Assembly (NCBI GenBank): GCA_030628975.1 | Contig: DAOVPZ010000001.1 | Span: 1 to 37,911, forward strand | Source of the DNA: Candidatus Cloacimonadota bacterium | GTDB taxonomy: Bacteria > Cloacimonadota > Cloacimonadia > JGIOTU-2 | Direction of reading: 5' to 3' | Length of the DNA stretch: 37,911 nucleotides | Part shown: positions 21,930 to 31,000 of the stretch, in pieces | Position numbering within the stretch: the first letter of the stretch is position 1 | How the letters are laid out: each line of letters opens with the position of its first letter | Program-made: the position numbers and the translations under genes | The notes under the pieces: generated by a model | What the model was told of the DNA's origin: nothing | The model's database searches: none | The model's input: the letters and a program-made list of their open reading frames with translations, nothing else

Positions 21930-24515
21930 TTACGGTAGTTTATACTCTTCCCACTTCTTTCTTATTTCTTTTTGTTGAGGAGTCCACGAAGCTTCAATCA
22001 ATGAGTTTAGGATGTTCAGATAGCCATCATTATCTTCAACTTCCTGAAGAAATTGAAAGCCGTTAAAGTATTCTTTCGTTTCTTCTGCAGAGGTTCCCAT
22101 AATATCAGTTTCAATTTCATCAATTCTATAATAGTAATTCAAAACTTTAGTTGAAAGCCATTGAGCAGAACCTTCTGTTAAAAACTTATCTTTTCTTGCT
22201 AAAATTCCAACTTGATCCTGCCAATTATGTATATATTCATGTGTTATTACTCCAATTGCATGTTGCTGTCTAAGAGGAATAACCCTTACATTCTTACTAT
22301 TATATATACCTATAGCTCTATCAAGTTTTTTAACGACTTTTAAGGGAACCGGATTTTGAATCCTTATATCCAGATTATTTTTTAATATTTCAGTAATTTT
22401 TCTTTTGATATCATTGTAAAAGTTTGTTAATTTTTTGATATCTTTTATATTTCCTTTTCTAAATTTTATTAGATTTTCATAGCTTTGAATCTCTTTATTT
22501 CCATATATTCTTGCAAAATACATACCGAATTGTTCTTTATTCAAACCCTTAACATCTTGATGATACGCATAATAAATGCATTTACTGCAGCCATTTTCAC
22601 ATGGACATCCTTTTATGGCTTCATAGACAAATTTAAACAATTTTTGGGCTGTACTATTGAAATCAAGATAAAAATTTTTTTCTACAAAATGATATAAACT
22701 ATCCTGATGGGGGAAAATATAGATGTATCTTGAATCATTAATTATAAAGATGAGATTAAAAGGATTTGAAAAAAGTAGGGGTAAAAAATTATACATTGCA
22801 TGTTCAAATTCTTTAGGAAATTTAGTTTCTAATCTTACTCCTCTTACATTTTTTGAAAATATATAGGGATTGCTAAATATTTCAGGAGCATTTCGAGATT
22901 CTTGAGAATAATCTGTAAATAAAATATTTCCATTTTGTTCTAAGTATAATTTAGCTTTTATTGGTGTTACTTTATAATATTTTGTTTCCTTTTCCGTTCC
23001 CATTATTTCAATTTCATCTGTAAATTTAAAATCAATGATTGGGGTAGATCTTGCATAGATTTCACCAGGGGATATAAACTTAATATCTGTTCCTTTTGGA
23101 CTTTCTTCTAAATTGGTTGAAAAACATTTTTCGTTTTCAAAATAGATTTTTCCCTGATATACCTCAAAAGGAAGTAAATCCTTATCAAGTTCTCGATTTC
23201 TTCCAGAAGGATATTGAACATTAATAAAGTTTTTTGAGATAGAACCCCAGTAGGGGATAAAAGTTTCTTTATCCCTTTTGCCACAAATATCTTTCCTAAT
23301 TCTTACAAACATATCTTTTAGTAAATCAGTTTCAGATAGAGGGAAAAGCTTTCGACCAGGTAACTTTTCTATTAGTTTATAATGAGACCACATTAACAAA
23401 TAAGACAATAAATCATCCGGCGGGATAATGAATACACCACCGTTATTTTTAACAAAATTATTAACATTATATTCTAAATCTTTAAAATCTCTAGGCATTC
23501 CAATTATCATTAGATCGTCAAATTTTTTCTGACCGCTTTGGGTAAAACTAGCTAAGTCATCAATTATTGTAATATTTGTTTTTAAAGATAGATGCTGTCG
23601 TATACTGCTTGTTAATCTATCATAAGCAAACCAGATTAATATTTGCACTTCCCCTAAATCCTCTAAAATATTTATTAAGTTACTCACTTCTTCTAAATAA
23701 TTCTCTCTTCTATAACTAAAAGTGTTATTATCGGCTAACAGCTCAACTTTAAACGGAGGAATCCAAAAAAATATATCATTATTATTATTAAATTCTTTTA
23801 TTGAAATGAGCTCAAGAGTTCTATGAATATCTAATATATTACTAAATGATGGAAAATCTTCATCGGAAGAGGAGGTTATAGCAAACCGAGTATTAGAAAA
23901 AAAATCTAATAAGTTGATCAACCGAGTTATAAAGATAATTTCCTTGGGTTTGTATAATTCAATTTTTTCTATTCCAACTAATCCAAGTGAGAATAAAAAA
24001 TCCCTTAGAACTTTATCAGAAGAATATTTCTTTATGCAATTATAAAAAATTTCAGCTGTTGTGATAACAATTTCAGGATAATGTTTTAATTTTTCAATTA
24101 AATGTTCGGATGAGTCTGAAAAGGTAATAGTAAATGGTATAGTTTCTATAATTTTTTGTATACTGGATCTTAACCTTTCACTTTTTTCTTCGAGTTGAGT
24201 TGTATTAGGTAAAAGATAGATAATGGATTGCCCTTGAAAAAAAAGAGTATAAACAGAAAGAATATCAATTGTAGTTGATCTACCTGAACCATATCCACCA
24301 GCAATGAAAATATCTTTATCATCTTGATATGCTAATATAGCTTTTTCCTGAAAGTCAAAAAGTCTTATTCCGATAGCATTCAATACATATTCAAATTGGG
24401 TATTAAGATTATACTTTTCATTTATTTTAGAAGCTTGTATATCTCTATAAAGTAAAAGTTGCCCTTTATATTTTTTATGAGTTTTTATATTTCTAATTAA
24501 CTCGTCATTGCTCAT
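21930..24515 (-). CDS. degenerate SF2 helicase-like protein fused to a zinc metallopeptidase
   Basis: 861 residues. The N-terminal half looks like a DEAD/YprA-type helicase: Q-like LFDFQEKAI (52-60), P-loop AGGYGSGRST (72-81) with Arg where Lys is normal, and VGIEKIEL where DExH is expected, so ATPase activity is doubtful. A four-Cys cluster GCPCENGCSKCIYYAYHQ (C637, C639, C643, C646) resembles the DUF1998 zinc site of YprA/MrfA helicases. The C-terminal 150 residues are a peptidase: ITHEYIHNWQ (H759, E760, H763) and EGSAQW with E781 as third zinc ligand, a gluzincin layout. It overlaps the 603-residue gene by four bases. A helicase lobe joined to a metallopeptidase suggests nucleic-acid- or complex-triggered proteolysis; this is inference. 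Confidence 0.8.
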   Translation of the reverse strand: MSNDELIRNIKTHKKYKGQLLLYRDIQASKINEKYNLNTQFEYVLNAIGIRLFDFQEKAILAYQDDKDIFIAGGYGSGRSTTIDILSVYTLFFQGQSIIYLLPNTTQLEEKSERLRSSIQKIIETIPFTITFSDSSEHLIEKLKHYPEIVITTAEIFYNCIKKYSSDKVLRDFLFSLGLVGIEKIELYKPKEIIFITRLINLLDFFSNTRFAITSSSDEDFPSFSNILDIHRTLELISIKEFNNNNDIFFWIPPFKVELLADNNTFSYRRENYLEEVSNLINILEDLGEVQILIWFAYDRLTSSIRQHLSLKTNITIIDDLASFTQSGQKKFDDLMIIGMPRDFKDLEYNVNNFVKNNGGVFIIPPDDLLSYLLMWSHYKLIEKLPGRKLFPLSETDLLKDMFVRIRKDICGKRDKETFIPYWGSISKNFINVQYPSGRNRELDKDLLPFEVYQGKIYFENEKCFSTNLEESPKGTDIKFISPGEIYARSTPIIDFKFTDEIEIMGTEKETKYYKVTPIKAKLYLEQNGNILFTDYSQESRNAPEIFSNPYIFSKNVRGVRLETKFPKEFEHAMYNFLPLLFSNPFNLIFIINDSRYIYIFPHQDSLYHFVEKNFYLDFNSTAQKLFKFVYEAIKGCPCENGCSKCIYYAYHQDVKGLNKEQFGMYFARIYGNKEIQSYENLIKFRKGNIKDIKKLTNFYNDIKRKITEILKNNLDIRIQNPVPLKVVKKLDRAIGIYNSKNVRVIPLRQQHAIGVITHEYIHNWQDQVGILARKDKFLTEGSAQWLSTKVLNYYYRIDEIETDIMGTSAEETKEYFNGFQFLQEVEDNDGYLNILNSLIEASWTPQQKEIRKKWEEYKLP

Positions 24516-26323
24516 TGGTTTGCCTTCTTGAATTGAAATAGAGATAATAAAACAATTATGTTGAGTTCTTGATTTTCTGGAAATTCTTTTACAACATTCT
24601 TCTCAATATCTACTCCTTGAGGAATAAAATAATTCTTAGGAATAAAAAGTTTTTTTTGAATAGATAATTCACGATAATCAATCACATCATTAAAATCCCA
24701 TAATAAACCTTTTTCTTGATGTTTATAATAATCATTAAAATACACAGCAATTTCTTGTGTTAGTGAGCCAAGCCTAAAAGATTTGAATTGCTTAAAATAC
24801 TGCTGCGAAAAATAATCATTTAGATCAGATTTATCCAAATTAAGATATATATTAAAATCATCGAGATGAATATTTTCAAAATCATTAGCTGTTGGGATAA
24901 AGAAAATCATCTTCTGTTTGGTAGAGAAAATATTATCTGTTAAATCCTGAGGAGAATTTTCTGTAATTAGCTTTAGACTATCTAAAGATCTTTGTACATA
25001 TTCATATGAGATATTAGTTATCTTTAAGTTAATATAATTAAGATTTCGTTTCCAAATGGAAAGTGGGATTTTCTTATAATCTTGATTAAGGACATTAATT
25101 ATCTTTGCATAACCTTCATCACAAAGATCTTTAATTTCTTTTTTCTTGTTTGATTTTTTCTTTATCCATTTCAATAAAATAACTGTTGATGATATAATTA
25201 ATGCTATTAGAATTGAAGATGGGAGGTCTAATTTTACTTTAAAATGTATTAAAAAGAAAATTATAATTAATAGGATAATGAATAAGTTTAAAATTGTTTT
25301 ATAAGCAAATATGAATTTAAAAAAATTCTTAAATCTCTTATTATATTCATCTAACTCGTCGTTAATTGAATTGGAAAATTTTTGAAATTGTTCTGTAAGA
25401 TTTTCCTTTGCTTCTTCTCTGATTTTTTCAATAAAATTAAAGTTTTGGGACAATGATCTTTTTAATTCTCTAATTTTATGTTTGATATTTTCCTTGAAAT
25501 CGACTAATTTAATCAGTAAGTTTTTGGCACCTTTTATTCTTAACTCTGGTGAAATTGTAGTTATTCTGTTAGATAATTTTTGATTACGAATCGATGTAAG
25601 TATCTTAACTATTTCATACATTTTATTATCATTCAAGTTTTCATCAATTATATTATCAATGGTTCTTTCATCAACTTCAATTTTTAGTTCCTTATCGACA
25701 TCAATATCAAAAGGATTATATAAAAGATAATTAATTTTGAATTGAGTAATATCTAAATCTTCTTTGATAATAGTATATTCAGGAAGAGAAATTCCATTTT
25801 CTTGAGAAATAGTTTTTTGGTAAACCTCATTCATTTTCTGGGGCAATTTAAGAATATTGTCTGGAAGAAAAGTTCTTATTGATAGGACACCATTTAGGTC
25901 GGTTTCTAAATCAGGAAAGATTTGATAAACGGAATAAAGAATCAGCTCTGTTTCTGCATAAGAGATAGGTGTTTTATCAGCTAAATGATAATCATAAAAA
26001 AGAGGACCAGATATCAAACCAGATTTTTTTTTATTACTAATGACATTTTCAATATTTTTATTCCTTTTATGTAAAACGAATAAGACTCTATTATGACTAT
26101 GAACATTGAAAAAATTCCAGAATTTATTGTTTTCATCAGGAAATTCATCTTCATCCTGAATATCTAATATGATAACTATCTCATCTTTTTTTTTAATTTC
26201 TAATTTTAAATTGTTTATTATATCAACTAAATTTCCACAGAAAGCATTAATTCCGAAGTAATTTGAGAACTTAAGATTTCCACCTAAAATCCATAAGATT
26301 TTATTTTTCTTTCTATAATCCAC
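24512..26323 (-). CDS. membrane protein with coiled coil, partner of the tubulin-like GTPase
   Basis: 603 residues, family not recognised. The N-terminal 150 residues are alpha/beta (KILWILGGNLKFSNYFG, DEIVIILDIQDEDEF, NRVLFVLHKRN). About 270-340 is charged helix likely to form a coiled coil (IREEAKENLTEQFQKFSNSI). Two transmembrane segments lie at about 341-363 (LNLFIILLIIIFFLIHF) and 370-390 (SSILIALIISSTVILLKWI) with a short loop, followed by a Lys-rich stretch and a cytoplasmic C-terminal domain of about 200 residues. Both ends should face the cytoplasm. It overlaps the tubulin-like gene by 11 bases and the helicase-peptidase by four, so the proteins are made together; it could anchor filaments to the membrane. 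Confidence 0.72.
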   Translation of the reverse strand: MDYRKKNKILWILGGNLKFSNYFGINAFCGNLVDIINNLKLEIKKKDEIVIILDIQDEDEFPDENNKFWNFFNVHSHNRVLFVLHKRNKNIENVISNKKKSGLISGPLFYDYHLADKTPISYAETELILYSVYQIFPDLETDLNGVLSIRTFLPDNILKLPQKMNEVYQKTISQENGISLPEYTIIKEDLDITQFKINYLLYNPFDIDVDKELKIEVDERTIDNIIDENLNDNKMYEIVKILTSIRNQKLSNRITTISPELRIKGAKNLLIKLVDFKENIKHKIRELKRSLSQNFNFIEKIREEAKENLTEQFQKFSNSINDELDEYNKRFKNFFKFIFAYKTILNLFIILLIIIFFLIHFKVKLDLPSSILIALIISSTVILLKWIKKKSNKKKEIKDLCDEGYAKIINVLNQDYKKIPLSIWKRNLNYINLKITNISYEYVQRSLDSLKLITENSPQDLTDNIFSTKQKMIFFIPTANDFENIHLDDFNIYLNLDKSDLNDYFSQQYFKQFKSFRLGSLTQEIAVYFNDYYKHQEKGLLWDFNDVIDYRELSIQKKLFIPKNYFIPQGVDIEKNVVKEFPENQELNIIVLLSLFQFKKANQ

Positions 26324-29300
26324 TTATTCCTGTATGTTCTTTAATTATTGCATCCATATCACTTTTTGAATCACAATAAAATTTTCCATCATAAGAGGAA
26401 ACTTCCCCATTCTTTAATCTTTTTACCTTAACTTTCTCTTTCAAATGTGTCCAAATATTATATGCAGTGATATTTCCTTTTGTTTTAGGTGGTTTTAATG
26501 AATCAAGTTGCTTATCAACATCAACCAATAAACCATTATACTTATTTAATTGATCTGTCCCAGAAAGTGATATATCATAGATTTCTTTTCTTATTTTTAA
26601 TTTTATCTCTTCTTTTATATTATCTGCTATTTTATCTCTTATTTTGTACATTGCTTCAGTGATTCTGCCCAAGTTTGTTTCGCCATAATAATAAGTTTTT
26701 CCTTTGGCTTTCCCCTTTTTTGCACGATGAATAATTCTAAAGCCTAATGCCATCAAGAATAGAAAATCACTAAATGCAAAGCGTGAAGGTTTTTCTATAT
26801 CATCTTTCCATTCATTAAGAAACCTCATATCACCAAAAGGAATAGTACTTGCTTTTCCAGATTTATAAAGTTCATAGGATGAATCTTTCACAGTATTTAA
26901 TAGATATAAGGGGGCACCAAATTGATATGAAAATAGGATAAGACGGAATTGATCGGAATTCATGTCATTTTGGTTATTAAAAACATCTAAAGGAAGATCT
27001 AAATCCGGATGTCGAAAAATTGCGGGAAATTCTTGATTTAATTCAGGAAGACGGAATTCTTTTCTTTTTTCTTCGTTAGAAAATGACCAGAAAGGTTTTA
27101 CTAAATTCCCTAAGGATTTAAAAAATCCTTTGAGAGCAATGTTTATCCATTCTTCTTCACTTAGTTTTTTGTCTTCCAGTGCACCTATTGTCTGAGAACC
27201 AACTTCATAGGAAAGTAATTTAATAAATTTTGCTTTTTCTTCTGGATAACTGAGAAGACCATTATATTCCTTATGTTTTCCTTGGAAATACTTTCTTAAA
27301 GAATGGTCAATCCTAAAATATTTATTTACAGTTTCTTCAATTATTGTATTCAACTTACTCTGGATAATATTATCAAGTTCATCAACAGCATTAATTATGA
27401 TTTTGTCTAAATTTCTGCCTTTGGTTTCAGCTAAGTCTGCATAAATTTCTTGATAATAGAAGTTAATTCCCTTTAATTCTTTATTACTGATAGACATACC
27501 AGACCAAAGAGATAATTTCAACTGATTATCAATATCTTTTTGTTGTAAATCTTTAATAACATTCTTTAAATCATCTACTTCTATTGGGACACTTAGCAAG
27601 AGAGGATACTCTTTCTTTTCAAATTTTTCAGGATCAATAATATTACTTTTATCATAGTGATACCTTGCTTTGAGTTCTTGATATTTACTTTGAAGTTTTT
27701 CATAAATAGCTTTTACTGATTCTACCTGGGAAATCCTGTTTTGCACTATTTCTCGTAGGGTGTGATAAAATGTTTTGAGTTCATCCAATAGGATATCACT
27801 TGTATAAGCATATAAATAAGTATTAGGATTAACTATATTTCTGAAGCCGCTATAAGCAATCCATTCATCAATCAATCCTCTGAATTTATTCCTTTTGAGA
27901 AAAAACTTAGTTGGATTGGTTGGAAATTCACCAAGGTTTTTAATAATATTATTCATGTGTTCAATACGAATGGAATAGGATACTTTAGTTTGATATTTTG
28001 TTTCAACTTTGTTTATTTGAAATTCGATCTTTGTTGTAAGATTTTCAAGATATTGAAGAATGCCTGTAAAATCAAATGTTTGTTGGATATTAGAAGAAAT
28101 TTGAGTCGAAATTTCGTTTCTAAACACATCTTTCTTTGTTAATAAAAATCTATTAATTTCTGATTTCCAGATTGACATTCGATCTCTTATTCCATTTAAT
28201 TCTGTAAGATTGTATTCGGTTAAATTATAATTAAATGTATCTAAATTTCGTGAGCTGCCAACATCGGAAGCAATAGTAGCTGCATAATTTATTAACTCTT
28301 TATAAGATCTATGAGATTTTAATTCATTAGATAATTGACCAGCATCCTCTTCATATATTTTAAGCTGTTTCAAAATTTTTGTGGTATCTTCTAAATCAGT
28401 TCTTTCAAATCCATTGTAAAATTCGTTAATGAATGCCCCTTTAACCCAATTTGAAATTTCTTCATAGGGTACTGTAATTAAAGAAACTGCTGCACTACCG
28501 TAACGTAGTGCTCTTTTAGTTTTTTCCTTCATATGAGTTTCATCTAAATGACCAAAAAACGAAATAATATTTTGCAAACATACTTTGGTGTCTGGAATGG
28601 ATAATGTAAATAATAACCAAGAAGCAAAATCCATGTATTGATCAGGTAAAGCCTGATTGCCAGTAGGTATGAATACGCGCCCATCTAAATTTGTTTCATC
28701 AAGGAGAAATACCATATCAAAAAGTCTGTTAAATTGTTTTTTGGTTGTTGGTAATTTACAATCAAAATATTTCATTTCATATTCTTGGGGCCTTTCCATC
28801 CATCGTTCAAGTTCAGTAAGGGCACCAAAAGCCACAGTTTTGGCTCCTTTATATCCTGCTTTTTCCCAGATATTACCATGAATTAAGACAGAAAATAACT
28901 TATAATTTTCACGAGTACCAATTAAGTTTCTTAGTAAAAAGCCAACATCAATGAACATACCCGCACCAGTTCCCCCACCACTCGAATTTATCAGATATAT
29001 TTTGTGTTCAACTGCTCTGTCGGCTTCTCTAGCTTCTACTCTAGTAGCGCTTCTAAGAACTTTCTCTAATTCATCTCTTAATAAATTGAAATTATGCCAG
29101 AAAATGATCCTACCATTGGCTCTATGCTTCCCAGCCGCATTTCCAGAAACAAGAGCACATTCAGGGTAATAACCTTCTTTCCACCATTTTTTAAATATAT
29201 CATCATCTTTCCAATGTGTATTTATTACATCTTGAGGATTAGAAATACTTACTTGAGTAAAATCAATACTTTGAGTAATTCCAATATTGGGATTATCTAT

Positions 29301-29429
29301 ATCAATACCATGAAATATAACCTCTTTTTCTCCATGTACTTTTGTAAATGTAAAACGACTATATTTTTCTTTGATTCTTGTAACTACATTTACACCTGTG
29401 CCACCAAGACCGATAAATATAGTAGCCAT
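26313..29429 (-). CDS. large tubulin/FtsZ-like GTPase (Tubulin_2-like family)
   Basis: 1038 residues. The start MATIFIGLGGTGVNVVTRIK has the GxGGTG nucleotide-binding loop, and INSSGGGTGAGMFID (GGGTGAG at 151-157) is the tubulin/FtsZ T4 signature, followed by the amphipathic FLLRNLI helix. GNAAGKHRANGR (about 96-107) corresponds to the base/ribose-contact region. The remaining 700 residues are long, mostly helical and charged, far beyond FtsZ (about 380), with no membrane helix. The DxxD-type catalytic T7 region could not be placed. Related FtsZ-like families were proposed, from genome context, to work with vWA proteins in membrane remodelling. The gene has a strong ribosome site (aaaaggagttaatt) and sits between the vWA gene and the membrane partner. 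Confidence 0.87.
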   Translation of the reverse strand: MATIFIGLGGTGVNVVTRIKEKYSRFTFTKVHGEKEVIFHGIDIDNPNIGITQSIDFTQVSISNPQDVINTHWKDDDIFKKWWKEGYYPECALVSGNAAGKHRANGRIIFWHNFNLLRDELEKVLRSATRVEAREADRAVEHKIYLINSSGGGTGAGMFIDVGFLLRNLIGTRENYKLFSVLIHGNIWEKAGYKGAKTVAFGALTELERWMERPQEYEMKYFDCKLPTTKKQFNRLFDMVFLLDETNLDGRVFIPTGNQALPDQYMDFASWLLFTLSIPDTKVCLQNIISFFGHLDETHMKEKTKRALRYGSAAVSLITVPYEEISNWVKGAFINEFYNGFERTDLEDTTKILKQLKIYEEDAGQLSNELKSHRSYKELINYAATIASDVGSSRNLDTFNYNLTEYNLTELNGIRDRMSIWKSEINRFLLTKKDVFRNEISTQISSNIQQTFDFTGILQYLENLTTKIEFQINKVETKYQTKVSYSIRIEHMNNIIKNLGEFPTNPTKFFLKRNKFRGLIDEWIAYSGFRNIVNPNTYLYAYTSDILLDELKTFYHTLREIVQNRISQVESVKAIYEKLQSKYQELKARYHYDKSNIIDPEKFEKKEYPLLLSVPIEVDDLKNVIKDLQQKDIDNQLKLSLWSGMSISNKELKGINFYYQEIYADLAETKGRNLDKIIINAVDELDNIIQSKLNTIIEETVNKYFRIDHSLRKYFQGKHKEYNGLLSYPEEKAKFIKLLSYEVGSQTIGALEDKKLSEEEWINIALKGFFKSLGNLVKPFWSFSNEEKRKEFRLPELNQEFPAIFRHPDLDLPLDVFNNQNDMNSDQFRLILFSYQFGAPLYLLNTVKDSSYELYKSGKASTIPFGDMRFLNEWKDDIEKPSRFAFSDFLFLMALGFRIIHRAKKGKAKGKTYYYGETNLGRITEAMYKIRDKIADNIKEEIKLKIRKEIYDISLSGTDQLNKYNGLLVDVDKQLDSLKPPKTKGNITAYNIWTHLKEKVKVKRLKNGEVSSYDGKFYCDSKSDMDAIIKEHTGISGL

Positions 29430-29463
29430 AATTAACTCCTTTTGTTTTGATTAATTTTGATAA

Positions 29464-30792
29464 TTATTTTTTATACTGATATCTTACTGTTATTTTTGCA
29501 TATTCTATGCTGTCACCAGACCTTAGAATGATTGGGCTTTTAGATACTGGCATCCCATTTTTGGTAAAATTCTCCTTTTGATTTGGAGAAAGTGAGAATT
29601 TAATCTTTACCTTATTCTTAGATGAATCTGGACAAACCTTAATTGATGGTGGTATTCCCCAACCTTTTCTTAAATCATTAATTGATTTACAGGATTTTCC
29701 ATATAATCTTTTAGGAAACTCATTGCCATCCTTAATAAAAATAAGTTCTCCATGAAAAGATGGAATGGATTTATAAATAATAATAAATATAATAATAGCT
29801 AATAGAATTGCTCCTAAAATATACCAAAAAGTATAATTTGGAATTTTTACAATATATGTAATTACAAATGTATTAGGTTTAATAGTCCCTTTTTTATTAA
29901 GCATTGTAAATTCTATTTTGAATTTATGTTTTCCCTCAGAAAGATCATCAGGTGTATAGGTAATATTGAAATCATTCATTTTTGTTGTTAACAACAGTTC
30001 TTCTTCTTTATTATCAAGTTTTGCTTTTACTTCGCAAGCTTTGGTAATTGATATAATTTTAAAATGTAGACTAAAACTTTCCTTTTTTGCTTGTATTAAT
30101 TTGAACCTCTCCTTTTCTAATTCTAATTTAATTTCTTTTGGTATAATTGGTTCGGGTTCCGGCACTTCGGGTTTGATTACAACTTTTACTCTTTCTGATT
30201 CGCTTTCCATATCACTTATTTCCTCTGGTGCTTCAGTGCCAAAAGAAATATAATAAATATATGAATTCAATGAGTCAATTTTATTCGGACTAAAATATTT
30301 ATTTAATATTTCCTTAAAGTGTTCTGGTTTTTCACCTAAATATGAAGGAGGTTGATTTTTTCCATCTGTAAAAATATAAATATATTTTCTTGTATTAGGA
30401 TATAGTTTGTGTAATTCATTAAGTCTTTTAGCTAATCGATCAAATGCAGCGCTCATATGAGTCCAGTCTTCGTTAAAATCTAAAAAAGAGAATTGGTTAT
30501 ATATTCTTTCTTTATCCTCAACATTATCAATTTTATCATCATAGATTAAACTAATTTTTTCACCAAATCCTATTATCAATAAACTAGAACCAAGTGGAAC
30601 TTCTTTGCTTATAAAGTATTGCAATTCCTTTTTTACTTTTACATCTAAACCTACATCTTTCATACTTCGTGATATATCAACAAGAAAAAAGTAGATATCA
30701 TTATCAGATGATTCAGCCTTAATCTCAATTGTCTGAAATAAAAAAAGAAAGAAGATAATAGCAATTGAAATATAGATATTTTTGTTTGTCAT
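29464..30792 (-). CDS. secreted/membrane vWA-domain protein
   Basis: 442 residues. A signal peptide (about 5-26, IYISIAIIFFLFLFQTIEIKA) precedes a von Willebrand A domain with the MIDAS: D39-I-S41-R-S43 (VDISRSMKD), the DWTHM Thr and FTDGKN Asp, so metal binding looks intact. Then comes a Pro/Glu-rich hinge (KPEVPEPEPIIPKEIK), an Ig-like beta region (about 225-320), a transmembrane helix near 332-356 (WYILGAILLAIIIFIIIY) and a cytoplasmic C-terminal domain whose end (NGMPVSKSPIILRSGDSIEY) resembles an FHA or similar beta sandwich. Thus an outside ligand-binding domain is tied to a cytoplasmic module beside the GTPase. First gene of the minus operon, with ribosome site AAAAAGGAGC. Confidence 0.88.
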   Translation of the reverse strand: MTNKNIYISIAIIFFLFLFQTIEIKAESSDNDIYFFLVDISRSMKDVGLDVKVKKELQYFISKEVPLGSSLLIIGFGEKISLIYDDKIDNVEDKERIYNQFSFLDFNEDWTHMSAAFDRLAKRLNELHKLYPNTRKYIYIFTDGKNQPPSYLGEKPEHFKEILNKYFSPNKIDSLNSYIYYISFGTEAPEEISDMESESERVKVVIKPEVPEPEPIIPKEIKLELEKERFKLIQAKKESFSLHFKIISITKACEVKAKLDNKEEELLLTTKMNDFNITYTPDDLSEGKHKFKIEFTMLNKKGTIKPNTFVITYIVKIPNYTFWYILGAILLAIIIFIIIYKSIPSFHGELIFIKDGNEFPKRLYGKSCKSINDLRKGWGIPPSIKVCPDSSKNKVKIKFSLSPNQKENFTKNGMPVSKSPIILRSGDSIEYAKITVRYQYKK

Positions 30793-30909
30793 AAAAACTG
30801 CTCCTTTTTATATAAGAATCTTTTTTTCATTTTAATAATTATTAATATTAATTGTCAATAAAAAAAATTATCTATTAACATTCAAAAATAAGAATTGAAA
30901 AATTAATTA

Positions 30910-30928
30910 AAATAACTTGACTATCAAG
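30910..30928 (+). promoter_or_regulatory. AAAATAACTTGACTATCAA motif, copy 2
   Basis: Identical 19-mer to 1990-2008, located 73-91 nt before the ATG at 31001 in the divergent gap (30793-31000). The minus side of the same gap has ATTGACAATTAATATTAAT before the vWA gene. TTGAC followed nine bases later by a TATAC/TACAC-like box is seen at both copies; such spacing is not a standard sigma-70 promoter. Confidence 0.35.
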
Positions 30929-31000
30929 AATTATACATTTTTTTGATGGAAAAAGATTCATAGGATTATTGTCTGCAGAAAAAGTATAAAAGTAGGAAAA

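Noticed and set aside
28657..29435. Plus-strand ORFs opposite the tubulin-like gene
   Set aside because: They are antisense shadows of the GTPase reading frame, with no independent motifs.
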